NCBI GenBank assembly: GCA_963835775.1 | Contig: CAWIHB010000013.1 | Coordinates: forward strand, 246,845 to 310,844 | Source of the DNA: Palsa-504 sp963835775 | Lineage (GTDB): Bacteria > Actinomycetota > Actinomycetes > Streptosporangiales > Streptosporangiaceae | DNA length: 64,000 bases | Direction: 5' to 3' | Part shown: in pieces, positions 17,013 through 26,845 of the stretch | Numbering within the stretch: position 1 is the first letter of the stretch | Layout: each line of letters opens with the position of its first letter | Notes under the pieces: generated by a model | What the model saw: the letters and a program-made list of their open reading frames with translations, nothing else | Databases searched by the model: none | What the model was told of the DNA's origin: nothing | Program-made: the position numbers and the translations under genes

Positions 17013-18668
17013 TTACCTGCTGGCTATGTGGCGGATCGGCGCGGGCAGATGGCCTGGCCCATTGCGGGGGCATGAGTCGGCCGCCATGCCGTTAGCCACC
17101 GCATAGGCCTGGGTCACGTCCGCGTTCACCTGATCGATTTCGCCGTTGGCCTTCGCGGCTGCCTGCCTGATGGCCTTGCCCGCGGCGGCGATGGCCGCCG
17201 CGGCTCCCGGTGTTGCTGGTAGCCCGCCAGTACTGAGATTCGCCAGGTCGTTCTTCATGGTCGCGATGTCCTGTGTTGCCGCACCGATGTGAATGGTGAG
17301 CAACTGCAGATCAAGGCCGACGATGGTGGCGTCAGCGGCAACGTTGGAGGCGGCAATTTTGACGGTTGACACGTTGTAGCAGCCTGGTCCGAGAACTGCG
17401 TCGCTCTTTGTGGCGGCCAGATCAGGGCCGGCCTGGTGCGCGTCCGAGCTGAGCGTGCGGAGATCGCTGGCGAAGTTGTCATCGTGCCGAAGCGTGGCCA
17501 GATCGCTGTGCGTCTGCTGCTCCGCCTGGCTGCTCGCCTGCGCCTGGGGTGGCTGCGGATTGCCCTGGGTGGCGCTGGCCTTGCTTATGTGGAAGCTGCC
17601 GACCACCTGGTCGCAGGCCCGTGTCACCTCTGCGGCCTTCGCCGCCGTGTACTGACAGTTCACGAAGTACTCGGTGGTGCCGTTGAAGGCGAAGACGATC
17701 GTGCTCGTGTAGCGGGTGCCATCTGCCATGATCCCGGTGGCCCGGAACCGCACGGCGGGCTTCCCGGCCATCGTGATCGTCTCGGGGCCCGCCTGCATGC
17801 CACCTCCCGCCTGTCCGAATAGCTGCTTGACGTCGCTTTCTAGGACGGGGATGAGGGCGCCGATGTTCTGTGCCGTCACTGCCTGGCTCACCGGGTAGGC
17901 CGTGACGATGACCCCGTCATATGGCGTGCCGGGGCCGACGAAGGTCCGCCACAGCTGCGACCCGCTGCCGCTGCTCGTCCCGTAGCGGGTGCCGAAGTCA
18001 GTCCAGGCCGCCGGGTAGTTAAACGAGACGCCATTGCCCTGGTAGGTGCCACCCCCCGAGGTCTTCTGGCTGGCTGGGGTGCCACCCGTCGAGGTTCGGT
18101 AAACCGGCAGGGCGACGGCGGCCAGCAAGACAGCGGCCACCGGTATCAGCGCCAGGCCGCGGTGGCGCACCGGCACTGCCCGCGCCACGGCCGTGCGGGC
18201 CGCGAGATCGCCGATGCGCTGCCTGCGGGCGCCGGTGGCCGCCATGGTGATGAAGCCGGCCAGGTACAGAAGTGGCAGCCAGTCGATGACCCGCAGCAGC
18301 GTGCGACCCGCGACCGCCCACACCGACGGCCGTGCTCCTCCGGCGCCGAGGACCCGCAGGCCGAGGAGCCGCTTGCCCACGGTCTGCCCGGCCCAGGCTT
18401 CGAGCACAAAGTAGTACCCCAGCGCCAGGGCCAGGAATACAACCGCCCACGTCCCGGTGAGGTAGAAGCTGAAGTTTCCGCCGCTCACGCTCGCCTGCCC
18501 GACAAGTGTGGACAGGATCACCAGCACGCCGGCCAGCAGGAGCAAGTCGATCAGGGCGGCCGCGACGCGCAGCCCAAGCAGGTCCTCTGGACGGGGCGGG
18601 CGCAGGTCCGCGGGGCTGGCGGGAACCGGGGCTTCGCTGATCGCTCGCGGCACGTCCACATCACTCAT
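17013..18668 (-). CDS. RDD-family membrane protein with large extracytoplasmic domain
   Basis: About 551 residues. The ATG at 18668 has GGAGAGG 8 bases upstream, so the in-frame ATG at 18692 is not used. Residues about 28-165 form an RDD domain (RVAAALIDLLLLAG, then GQTVGKRLLGLRVLG, ending QRIGDLAARTAVAR) with three to four membrane helices. A further helix (LALIPVAAVLLAAVALPVY) leads into a Gly/Ser-rich linker. The outer region starts NGVSFNYPAAW, as in many actinobacterial surface proteins, followed by a Gln/Ala-rich helical stretch. Function is unknown; it may be a membrane-anchored envelope protein. Confidence 0.85.
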   Translation of the reverse strand: MSDVDVPRAISEAPVPASPADLRPPRPEDLLGLRVAAALIDLLLLAGVLVILSTLVGQASVSGGNFSFYLTGTWAVVFLALALGYYFVLEAWAGQTVGKRLLGLRVLGAGGARPSVWAVAGRTLLRVIDWLPLLYLAGFITMAATGARRQRIGDLAARTAVARAVPVRHRGLALIPVAAVLLAAVALPVYRTSTGGTPASQKTSGGGTYQGNGVSFNYPAAWTDFGTRYGTSSGSGSQLWRTFVGPGTPYDGVIVTAYPVSQAVTAQNIGALIPVLESDVKQLFGQAGGGMQAGPETITMAGKPAVRFRATGIMADGTRYTSTIVFAFNGTTEYFVNCQYTAAKAAEVTRACDQVVGSFHISKASATQGNPQPPQAQASSQAEQQTHSDLATLRHDDNFASDLRTLSSDAHQAGPDLAATKSDAVLGPGCYNVSTVKIAASNVAADATIVGLDLQLLTIHIGAATQDIATMKNDLANLSTGGLPATPGAAAAIAAAGKAIRQAAAKANGEIDQVNADVTQAYAVANGMAADSCPRNGPGHLPAPIRHIASR

Positions 18669-19614
18669 CGCGCTCGCCTCTCCGCTCCTCATCAGAGAGG
18701 TGCTGGCCGGCCCGCGCTAGCGCCCGACGTCCCGCCCGGCCGGGGCCTAGGTCCCGCGCCCGGGCTTCATGCCGTCAGCGGCTAACCGGGCAAGGCCGCG
18801 ATACGGCGGCGTGCCTCCCGGCCGGACGGCTCGTGGACCCGAGCTGCTGCGGCACGGCGATGACCGCAGAACTGGAAGATCTGGCGCAACGTCCCGGCGA
18901 TTCAACCGGCCTCCATAGCCGCAAATAATCGGCAGGGCTGCTGCAGAACGCCGCACAGCGCTTGTCCGCTAACAACCTAGTGGCGCCAACGGCTCGCCGA
19001 GGTTATGAGTGACCATGCAGGCGAAGGTATAGGCATGCGCTTTCGCAACGCCCGCTTACCTGCATCGCCACGTGACCGCAAGAGGGTTGCGCGGAGGCCG
19101 TTTACCGTTTTGGGGCGTGCGTCAGTGTGCTCCTTTGCCCTGATTGCTGCCGGTTCCTGCGAGCGGGCGGTCCGGGTCAGGGGGCGCGAAGCGCCCGCGC
19201 AGCGGCGCCGCAGGCGCCCTTGACGCGGCCGCCCGGGAGCGGATCATTCCCGGCGGGGGGCAAGGAGCTGGCTGTGGGGGATCGGAGGATTCGGAGGCTG
19301 GCGGGGGCCTTTCTCGTTTAGGACGGGGGTGACCTGCTCCTGGCGGGATGGGGGCGGCGAGAGGCAGCCAGGCTTACCTAGGCCCGCGGGCGCGTGCCGC
19401 GCCCGGCGACATGATGATCGATTGGGCGTCCTCCCGCCTGCGGGGGATGCGGCCGCTCAGTCTATTCAGGCCGTCCGCTTGGCCCTGCGCGGCAGGACCG
19501 GTAGCGGCTGACAGCGGGCTGGTGGGAGCTGGCCGCGGTTATGCCCCATCTGGTGAGTTCGGCTCCGCTCGCTGCCTGGCCGGCCGCGCCAGGATGGCCA
19601 CCATGGGGCCGGGT
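18669..19614. other. Intergenic region with GC-rich hairpins, no gene seen
   Basis: No supported gene in about 950 bases. A perfect short hairpin GGGCGC-GAA-GCGCCC sits at 19182-19196, followed by a second GGCGCC-rich stem. Such stems are common in very GC-rich intergenic DNA and may be repetitive extragenic elements. The region separates the RDD gene promoter from the end of the IS110 transposase. Confidence 0.45.
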
Positions 19615-20652
19615 TCAGGCGGTGGTGAGCGCGTCGTCGCCGAGCTCGGCCAGGATGTGGCAGGCCTGCCGGAGGAGCTTGCGGGCCTCGGACAGGGCGG
19701 CGCGCTTGCCGTCTTGGCGGTCCTTGACGGCGGCGTAGTAGCGGTAGTCGGGGGCCGAGGCGCGGGCGTGGGTCTTGCCGGCCTCATACACCGCCCAGCG
19801 CAGCACTGGCGGGCCCTGCCGGGACAGCCGCCCGGGCGGGCCCTTGCGGTCTGAAGACCAGACGGTGATGTCCAGCCCGGCGAACCGGACGGCCTTGCGG
19901 GAGGAGGAGAACCGGCCCGCGCCGCCCAGCCAGCAGGTCATCGCCAGCGCGGTGACCGGGCCGACCCCGTACAGCCGCTCGGCGAGTACCTTCGCCCCGG
20001 TCAGGTGCCGGGCGGCATTCAGCAGCCGGTGACGCAGCACATCCAGCCGGTCCTCCAGCCCAGCCAGCATGCACAGCGCGGTGGCCACCTGCAGCTGCCC
20101 GGCCGGTGACAGATGGCAGGCGGCGGCCGTACGCACCGCATCCAGGTCGCGGCCGGCGCGCAGCGCGCCGTCACCCAGCGCGGGCGCGCCTTGATGGAAG
20201 AACACCGCATGGATGCGCTGCACCCAGGCGGTGTGCTCGGCGCGCAGGTCGTGATAGGTCTCCAGCAGCGCCCGGCATTCCAGGATGAGGGACGGCGGGA
20301 TCCAGCACTCGGGCACCCGGCCCTGAGCCAGCAGCTCCCTGAGGTGCCGCGAGTCGGTCTTGTCGGTCTTGGCGTGCCGCTTGCGGCCGCGGGCGAAGGC
20401 GGTGTCAGCCGGCTCGGCGACATGCGCCGCGATGCCGGCCCCGGCCAGCTCCTCCGCGACGTACCGCCAGCCGGTGCATCCCTCCAGGGCGAACGCGACC
20501 TCATCCCGGCCAGCGAACCGCGCCAGCCAGGCACGCAGGTGCGCCCGGTCGGCCGGAGCGACCTGGCCGCGCTTCACCTCCCCGGTCGCGGTGTCCAGGT
20601 AATCGAACGTCAGCTGCTTCCGGTGGATGTCGAGCCCACCTACGATCGGCAT
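19615..20652 (-). CDS. IS110-family transposase (DEDD recombinase)
   Basis: 345 residues, apparently intact; ATG behind GGAGGTCCCG. The N-terminal RuvC-like DEDD domain shows the first Asp in VGGLDIHRK, Glu in FALEGCTGW, and KTDKTDS further on. The C-terminal Tnp20 domain shows LYGVGPVTALAMTCWLG and KAVRFAGLDITV, as in IS110/IS116 elements. IS110 members lack long terminal inverted repeats and are guided by an RNA from the non-coding end, so element boundaries cannot be fixed by eye. It lies beside a broken SDR gene, consistent with an accessory region. Confidence 0.93.
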   Translation of the reverse strand: MPIVGGLDIHRKQLTFDYLDTATGEVKRGQVAPADRAHLRAWLARFAGRDEVAFALEGCTGWRYVAEELAGAGIAAHVAEPADTAFARGRKRHAKTDKTDSRHLRELLAQGRVPECWIPPSLILECRALLETYHDLRAEHTAWVQRIHAVFFHQGAPALGDGALRAGRDLDAVRTAAACHLSPAGQLQVATALCMLAGLEDRLDVLRHRLLNAARHLTGAKVLAERLYGVGPVTALAMTCWLGGAGRFSSSRKAVRFAGLDITVWSSDRKGPPGRLSRQGPPVLRWAVYEAGKTHARASAPDYRYYAAVKDRQDGKRAALSEARKLLRQACHILAELGDDALTTA

Positions 20653-20850
20653 CGGGACCTCCTCAAGCTCCAGCGGGGCATCAGCACCCCGCGCGAATCC
20701 CTACGCGGTCAATCGTGACGCGTCTGAGCTGGGGAGGTCTCGCACGCCGGAAGGCACCAGCCTCAGCTCAGCCTGGCCCGATGCATGTCATCTATTCGGC
20801 TAGATCCGGGCGGCCCGAGCGACCATCGCGACCGGTTCTGTGCGCCCTGG
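20653..20850 (-). ncRNA. Candidate bridge-RNA region of the IS110 element
   Basis: In the IS110 group the guide (bridge) RNA is encoded in the non-coding end upstream of the recombinase gene. Here about 300 non-coding bases precede the transposase start. Directly upstream a perfect short hairpin GCGGGG/CCCCGC can form (loop GTGCTGAT-like) before the ribosome-binding site. The call rests on position and family knowledge; the RNA structure was not computed and the limits are approximate. Confidence 0.35.
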
Positions 20851-20960
20851 GCTGTTGATCACCAAAGGTCGTCAACCGGGCCGATCGGTGGCGATGCGCG
20901 CGGCTGGGAGGAGCCTGCGGCCGTTCGGTGCCAGCACAGTGCGGGCGGGAGAATTATCTC

Positions 20961-21627
20961 GTGTCACGTATCTTTATCACCGGCTCTGCAGACGGGCTCG
21001 GCCGCTTCGCCGCCGGGGCCCTGATGGGTGACGGCCATGAGGTTGTCCTGCACGCCCGTACCCGCGAGCGGGTATCGGCGCTCAGCGGCCTCGTGCCGGG
21101 CGCGGCGGGAGTCGTGATCGGCGACCTGAGCAGTGCGGCGCAGACCTGGGACCTGGCCGGTCAGGTGAATGCCATCGGCCGGATGGATGCGGTTATTCAT
21201 AATGCCGGCGTGTATCTGGAGCCTTCTCGCTTGGCGATCGCCGAAGGTCACGCGACGACGCTTGCCGTGAAACACTCTGGCCCCTTATCTGCTTACCGCG
21301 TTGATCGAGCGCCCGGACCGGCTGATCTATCTCAGCAGCGGACTGCATCGCGCAGGTGCCGGGTCCCTGTGGGACATCGACTGGACCGGGCGGCGCTGGA
21401 ACGCCGGTCAGGCGTACGCCGAGAGCAAGCTCCATGTCACCGCGCTCGCGTTCACCCTCGCGCGCGCGTGGCCGGAAGTGCTCTGCAACGCCGTCGATCC
21501 GGGCTGGGTCCCGACCAAGATGGGCGGCGCTGGGGCAACCGACGACCTGGAGCTGGGGTATCGCACGCAGGCCTGGCTGGCCCTCAGCAACGCCGCGGCC
21601 GCGACCGCGGCGGGCTCACGCTCGTGA
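20961..21627 (+). pseudogene. SDR oxidoreductase broken by a one-base insertion
   Basis: A GTG at 20961 opens a short-chain dehydrogenase (SRIFITGSADGLGRFAAGAL, then VIHNAGVYLEP). At the A-run 21270-21272 the frame is lost. Removing one A restores LAVNTLAPYLLTALIERPDRLIYLSSGLH and the rest of the protein, including YAESKLHVTALAF (Tyr-X3-Lys) and NAVDPGWVPTKMGG. The protein would otherwise be complete apart from a possibly shortened C-terminus. Either a natural frameshift or a sequencing error in an A-run. It sits next to the IS110 element. Confidence 0.82.
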
Positions 21628-21684
21628 GCCGCGCCTGCCGGCGGATCGCGCTTACCGCAGTGAAGTCTGATGACCGGGTCTGCG

Positions 21685-22551
21685 CTACAGCCCGGCGGCC
21701 TGGGCCGTGAGCGGGACCTGGGCGAGGTCGGGGTTGCAGGGGAAGAGGATCAGTTCGTCGCAGCCTGCGTCGGTGAAGGCGGCCACGGCGTCGGCGACTT
21801 TCTGGGCTGAGGTGAGGGCACTGGCAGCGATGCGTTCGGCGTAACCGCCGATGAAGCTGTAGTAGTCGGTGAGGTAGGCCCGGGCGTATGCCTCGGCGTC
21901 GTCGCCGAGGCTGGCATAGGCGAGGGCGGCCAGGCGGGGTGCTCCCGCACGGCCGGCCTCGCGCCAGGCCCGCCTGGCCTGGTCCGCGCCCGCGGTGAAA
22001 GCTTCTGGGCCGCCGCCGCCCATGATCCAGCCCGCGCCGTACTCGGCCAGGCGGCGGAAGGCGGCAGGGGCGTTGCCGCCGATCAGCAGCGGCGGGCCGC
22101 CGGGCTGCACGGGCGCCGGGCCAATCGGCCCGGCAAATCCCCGGGGCTGCTGTGCCCAGACCGCCTGCAATTCGGCGAGCTGGGCGTCGAAGGCGCGGCC
22201 CCGCTCGGCGAACACCGACCCAGTTGCCTCGAAGTCGTCAGCGCGCCCGCCGACGGCGATGCCGACCTGCAGCCGGCCCCCGGCGATCACATCGACCGTG
22301 GCGAGTTGCTTGGCCAGCAGCGCGCCGTTGCCCCGGTAGGGGCCGATCAGAATCGCCGTGGTGAGCCCGATCCGCTCGGTCACCGCAGCCACGGCCGCCA
22401 GGGCCGGCACCGTCTCCAGGTTGGCGTAGACGAGACGGTCGAGCGTTCCCAGGCTGGAGAACCCGGCCTGCTCGGCGGCGTGGGCCCAGTCGAGGATCAG
22501 CCGGCCGGAGATGCCCGGGATGGTGGAAGGAAGGCCGATACCAATGTCCAT
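21685..22551 (-). CDS. LLM-class (luciferase-like) F420/flavin-dependent oxidoreductase
   Basis: 288 residues; ATG at 22551. The TIM-barrel pattern of luciferase-like monooxygenases is clear: IGIGLPSTIPG at the start, WAHAAEQAGFSSLGTLDR, ERIGLTTAILIGPYRGNGALLAKQ, then LLIGGNAPAAFRRLAEYGAGWI. Actinobacterial members often use F420; the cofactor cannot be decided here. It is convergent with the broken SDR gene. The substrate is unknown. Confidence 0.92.
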   Translation of the reverse strand: MDIGIGLPSTIPGISGRLILDWAHAAEQAGFSSLGTLDRLVYANLETVPALAAVAAVTERIGLTTAILIGPYRGNGALLAKQLATVDVIAGGRLQVGIAVGGRADDFEATGSVFAERGRAFDAQLAELQAVWAQQPRGFAGPIGPAPVQPGGPPLLIGGNAPAAFRRLAEYGAGWIMGGGGPEAFTAGADQARRAWREAGRAGAPRLAALAYASLGDDAEAYARAYLTDYYSFIGGYAERIAASALTSAQKVADAVAAFTDAGCDELILFPCNPDLAQVPLTAQAAGL

Positions 22552-23108
22552 GGATCCTCATTCTGCTCTCGCGCGAGGCCAGGGCAACACCGCGCCCTCC
22601 GACCGCGGCCAGCGGCAGATCCGGCCAGCGCCGGGCGGCGCATAGCGACCCGATCTGTGTGGCGCCCCGGTCCCTCAGCATGAACCTTGCTCCAGTACAG
22701 ATCGGCGGCTCTTTGCGCGTTGGCTATTGGAACGTCGGCCACGTTCTGCAATCGCTGTTCACGGAGTCGTTGTCGCCTCACCCAGCGTCGAGACGACCGA
22801 GCACCCGGCGAGGCCGAGTTCACGATCCCCGGCTGCTCGGACCCGCGGGCCATCATCAGCTACGCGTTGCACCGCCTGGACGTCATCATCGTGGCCTATC
22901 CGGTGTTCCTGGACATGATGCCGGGACGGGATGAGGTGAGCTTCGCGCCGGTGGCCGGCCTGCTTGCCGCGGGGGCCCACCGCCGGGCCGACGCCATGGC
23001 CGCCCGGGCGGGCCAGCGAGTTGCCGCCTGACCACGCAGATCGCCCGGTTCGGGTGCAGCGCAAGAGGCCAAGGCGGCGACTGCCACCGGGGTGATGTGG
23101 GGCGCGGG
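22552..23108. other. Region with one weak coding-like fragment
   Basis: Most of this stretch shows nothing recognisable. On the plus strand about 22805-23031 encodes a plausible protein tail (FTIPGCSDPRAIISYALHRL, then VIIVAYPVFLDMMPG), but there is no ribosome-binding site or known family. It could be the end of a decayed gene. Confidence 0.3.
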
Positions 23109-23294
23109 TCACAGGCTCTCAGGGGCAGACGCTGGGCGGTGGGCCCGGCGGGTGCGGCCGGCCAGTACAGCGCGCGTGCGCTGCGCCCGGCGCGCCCGCC
23201 GGGCGGTCTTGGCCAGCGCGGCACGCCTGGCCTGCTCGTGCATCTCCTCGAGCCGGACTTGGCCCAGGGACTGGACGGTGGTGGGGGACAACAT
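23109..23294 (-). CDS. Small basic protein, 61 residues, unknown function
   Basis: The ATG at 23294 is preceded by GAGGAGG at 6 bases, which makes this short frame convincing. The N-terminus MLSPTTVQSLGQVRLEEMHEQARR, followed by a run of Ala/Arg (LAKTARRARRAQR), resembles small actinobacterial proteins that share a Leu-rich helix and a very basic tail. I cannot name a function. The helix plus basic tail might bind nucleic acid or membranes. Confidence 0.55.
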   Translation of the reverse strand: MLSPTTVQSLGQVRLEEMHEQARRAALAKTARRARRAQRTRAVLAGRTRRAHRPASAPESL

Positions 23295-24088
23295 CGTGGC
23301 CTCCTCGGGCACGTAGCTGGGGCTTAGACCCGAGAATGCTGCTAAGGCCTGGTCGCACGCATCGTGTGATTGCCCAGGATCTGGGGGCCGCGGGGTGCTT
23401 AGTTTCCCGCAGAGGGGCCTTAGGGCCGCTGGCCGCGAGCAGGCTGGCCCTGCGCAGATCGGACCGTTCTGTCATCGCCACGGCTCGCACCGTCAGGCAC
23501 CTGTCGGCGCGCCTAACGGCGGCTACTTGAGCACGGTCGCGGACCGGCCCTGAGTCACCGAGTGTGTCGGGGCTTGGGACTCTGGGCGCGACCGGATCGC
23601 CGGCTACGTGCGGTAGGTGGGCCTGCCATTGGGTGGCAGCCGGTTGGCCAGATCAACCAGCTCGGGGACTGCTGCCAGAGGTGACTGTGCGCGGGGTTGG
23701 CCACATGCTGGGCGCATTGTGCGACGCGGTGCCCCCCATGGCATCGTCTTTGGAGCCGCAGGGTGCGCGGTCGTCTGCGTCAGCCAGCTGGACGGATCAT
23801 CGCGCGCCCGCCACAACGGAAACGAGCGCGGGCGCCTGCCGGCCCCGGCAGCGGCCACCATTCTGCGCCAAAGCCGGCCTGGGCAAAGCCCGCGAGGAGC
23901 TCGGCGCTATCGCCGGGATTGCCCCGATGGGCGCGGGCCGGGTGCTGGCTACGCGCCAGCCTCGGCTGACGGGCGGGTGGCCAGCGCGGCCGGCTGTGCT
24001 AGCTGGATGCTGGAATGGGCCGGTGCCCGGTGCCGGGGATCACTGCTGCTAGAACAGCATCACGGCAACGGCGCGGAAGGGGACCGAG
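23295..24088. other. Intergenic stretch, no gene seen
   Basis: About 790 bases with only low-complexity reading frames on both strands. AAGGGGACC just before 24089 is the ribosome-binding site of the next gene. No repeat or RNA recognised. Confidence 0.45.
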
Positions 24089-24889
24089 ATGGAGTCGGTG
24101 GCAGGCGCGGGTGTGGTGGTGACCGGCGCGGGCAGCGGCATCGGGGCCGTGCTCGCCTGCCGGTTCGCCGCGGAGGGCGCGCGGGTAGTGGTGAATGACA
24201 TCAACGCTGACACGGCGGCCGAGGTGGCGGCATCGTGCGGCGGGACCGCGGTGAGCGGCGACATGGCCACCGAGGAGGGGGTGGCCGCGCTTGTCGCCGC
24301 CGCCGCCGGGGCACTCGGTGAGATCGATCTGTTCTGTGCCAACGCCGGGATCGCCCGGCTCGGCGGGCCGGAGGCGGGGGAAGGCGACTGGGAGGCCAGC
24401 TGGCAGATCAACGTGATGGCCCATGTCCGGGCCGCCCGGTTGCTGCTGCCGGGCTGGCTGGCGCGCGGTCGCGGCCATCTGATCTGTACCGTGTCTGCGG
24501 CAGGGCTGCTCACCATGCTCGGCTCAGCGCCGTATTCGGTCTCCAAGCACGCCGCGCTCGGCTTCGCGGAGTGGCTGGCGGCGACCTATGCCCACCGCGG
24601 CATCACCGTGCAGGCGATCTGCCCGCTGGGTGTACGGACGGCGATGCTGGCCGATCCTGGGCCGGTGGGCGAGAAGCTGCTGCTGGAGACGGCGATTGAG
24701 CCGGAGGTGGTGGCCGACGCGGTGATGGGGGCGCTGGCGGGCAACCGGTTCCTGATCCTGCCGCATGCGGAGGTGGCGGACATGTACGCGGGCCGGGCCG
24801 CCGACCCGGATCGGTGGCTGGGCGGGATGAACAAGCTGCAGCGCAAGATCGAGGAGGGGCCAGCCTGGCTGAGCCGGGCCGTGGGCTGA
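24089..24889 (+). CDS. Short-chain dehydrogenase/reductase (SDR)
   Basis: 266 residues. Classical SDR: TGAGSGIGAVLACRFAAEGARVVVND (glycine motif plus Asp for NAD preference), LFCANAGIARLGG, catalytic Ser in CTVSAAGLL and YSVSKHAALGFAEW (Tyr-X3-Lys). The C-terminal extension DRWLGGMNKLQRKI is common in actinobacterial members annotated as lipid or steroid related. The start ATG follows GGAAGGGGACCGAG. No operon partner is visible; the substrate is unknown. Confidence 0.92.
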   Translation: MESVAGAGVVVTGAGSGIGAVLACRFAAEGARVVVNDINADTAAEVAASCGGTAVSGDMATEEGVAALVAAAAGALGEIDLFCANAGIARLGGPEAGEGDWEASWQINVMAHVRAARLLLPGWLARGRGHLICTVSAAGLLTMLGSAPYSVSKHAALGFAEWLAATYAHRGITVQAICPLGVRTAMLADPGPVGEKLLLETAIEPEVVADAVMGALAGNRFLILPHAEVADMYAGRAADPDRWLGGMNKLQRKIEEGPAWLSRAVG

Positions 24890-25515
24890 GCCGGGCCAGG
24901 GCTGAGCGGCGGCGGGCGGGCGCGGTCAGGGCCGCCGCCGGGCTTCCCGCAGCCGGGTGAGCAGGCCCAGGTGGGCCAGCTTGGCGGCAGCCGCAGGCCC
25001 CGCGCCGGCCTCTGCGTGCATAACCATTCATCGCCAACCATCGCAGACAGTGCGCGCTTCTGCCGCTGCGATGACAGCCCGCCAGCACACACTGGCCATG
25101 ACCGAGACGATGGGGGACATTGTCGTACCGGCCAGCCGCTGGAGACCAGCAGGCCCGCAAGCCCCAGCCCGGTGATCAAGTTCCCAGTGGAACTGTTCCA
25201 GCCGGGCCGAAGCATGCACATTCAGCCGGTCAGGAGCGCATCTGGCCAGCCCGACATGCGAACTACGCACCTCTGCCGATGAGCGTTCGTCGCGGATGTC
25301 TGTGTCGAACCCCTTCGGATACCAGATGCCGCGCCAGTTGGGTGGAGCATGTTGGGGATGACGTGCCCTTGGTCGAGGTCTCGAGCTGTCGACGTCGGCT
25401 TGGATTTAAAGGACATGCGGAAGAGCACTTCCTGCATACGCCACATGCTGAAGGCTCCCAAGGCATCCGTTAGGGAGGTGCTGGGCGAGGTGCATCTCAG
25501 CGGATTGAACCCTTG
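24890..25515. other. Intergenic stretch, no gene seen
   Basis: About 620 bases. Base composition becomes noticeably less GC-rich from about 25230 onward than in surrounding genes, which hints at acquired DNA, but no gene, repeat or RNA can be supported. Confidence 0.4.
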
Positions 25516-25886
25516 CTAATTCAATCCACGACTGTTGAGTGCTCCGTTGACCAACGCGATGGTCGCCTGGGGATCGTCTACGTCGATCAAAGTTGCGAGT
25601 AATGTTCGTCTCGCAGCGTTATCAGCACTGCCTGCTTGGGGTCATGCACAACCCAGAAAGTCCATTTGCCCTGACGCCGGTAGGAACCTACCGTGAACAG
25701 TCCGGGAAAGCTGTTTGCCAGCCATGGGAGACCGGGCATTAGAGGCCTGCCCATCTGCACGCCCTCGCCAACAGTGACGACATGTTCGAGGGGAACCGTT
25801 ACCCCGCGCTTGTTGAGGGCACAGAATCGGTCAAACCCCGTTACCTCAACAACGAGATTGTCGCCGGCCACAGAGATTGTCGCCAT
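25516..25886 (-). pseudogene. Small PH-like domain protein, frameshifted near its end
   Basis: The ATG at 25886 opens ATISVAGDNLVVEVTGFDRF, then VPLEHVVTV, PGLFTVGSYRR and TFWVVHDPKQAVLITL. This resembles small actinobacterial proteins of the bacterial PH-like type. A stop appears after HYSQL at 25587. In the next frame the sequence continues IDVDDPQATIALVNGAL to a stop at 25516-25518, exactly the C-terminus expected. One base seems to be missing from the A-run at 25589-25591. The 99-residue version may still fold. Function unknown. Confidence 0.65.
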
Positions 25887-26113
25887 GAGCGGATCATACC
25901 GTCCGTTCCTATGAACTCGCTCAGCCCCAGCCCTGACAACACAGGCTAGCGCAGCGACTCACCGCCGCGACACAGTCGCGACCGAGCACGCCCATCGAGC
26001 CGACTCCACCAACGTCCGCACAATGCCGCCTTGAGGGCGCGTGTAGGGCTTCTGCCCGGCCCGCCGGATCGGCGCCCCGGCCGACCATCGGGTTGCATGG
26101 CAAGGTGGGGGGT

Positions 26114-26539
26114 ATGGCTGATGGTTCTGTGCACCGTGCCGTGACCGTCGAGCGCACCGCCCGGGGCGTATTCACGGCGACCAACGCCCGCGGCGGCCAG
26201 CTCAGGTTCGGCACCGGCAGCGATGCCGACTTCACCCCAACCGAACTGCTGCTGGCCGCCATCGCGGGCTGCACCGCGATCGACGTCGACATTCTCACCT
26301 CGCGCCGGGCCGAACCGGACAGCTTCCAGGTGCGGGCCGACGCGGACAAGGTCCGCGATGCTCATGGCAACCGGCTGACCGGCATCGTGGTCACCTTCCA
26401 GATTGCGTTTCCCGGCAGCGCGGACGGCGACGAGGCCCGGGTCATCTTGCCGGATGTGGTCCGGAAATCACATGACCGGCTGTGCACGGTCGGGCGCACC
26501 GTCGAGACCGGCACACCCATCACCACCAGGATCGAGTAA
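26114..26539 (+). CDS. OsmC-family peroxiredoxin-like protein
   Basis: About 141 residues from the ATG at 26114; an upstream TTG is in frame but lacks support. OsmC features: FTPTELLLAAIAGCTAIDVD with the first conserved Cys and RLCTVGRTVETGTP with the second. Such proteins reduce organic hydroperoxides through these two thiols in the cytoplasm. No regulator is adjacent. Confidence 0.9.
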   Translation: MADGSVHRAVTVERTARGVFTATNARGGQLRFGTGSDADFTPTELLLAAIAGCTAIDVDILTSRRAEPDSFQVRADADKVRDAHGNRLTGIVVTFQIAFPGSADGDEARVILPDVVRKSHDRLCTVGRTVETGTPITTRIE

Positions 26540-26845
26540 TCAGGCCATGCACGCAGCGGGCCCGCGCCTCCTGCGACATGTAGCGGGTGATGGTGAATAC
26601 CTGACCGCCGGGAATCATGAGGTAAAGCCTGGGTGCTTGACCTTGGTAAAGTCCTGCGCTGGGCATGGCAGCGGGGCCTGCTGCTACGCAGCTCTGGCCA
26701 GGTATCAGGCTGCGGGCCTGTGGCTGGTGCGGCTGCGGTGGTGGCGCATCGGCCGGGCGGCTTGCGTGCGTGGCCAGGGCTGACGGCGATCAGGGCGGTA
26801 CCAGTTGCCCGGTGCTGGCCACGGTGATGCCGCCGCGGGACACTA
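26540..26845. other. Intergenic between OsmC and GlgC genes, no gene seen
   Basis: The stretch lies between convergent genes. A GTAAAG / CTTGACC pair near 26620-26640 resembles the operator described at 53256 and 62357, but with the wrong spacing. No gene or strong terminator hairpin recognised. Confidence 0.35.

Noticed and set aside
26618..26645. A further copy of the GTAAAG/CTTGACA operator
   Set aside because: The half-sites are 8 rather than 4 bases apart, and the site lies between convergent genes.
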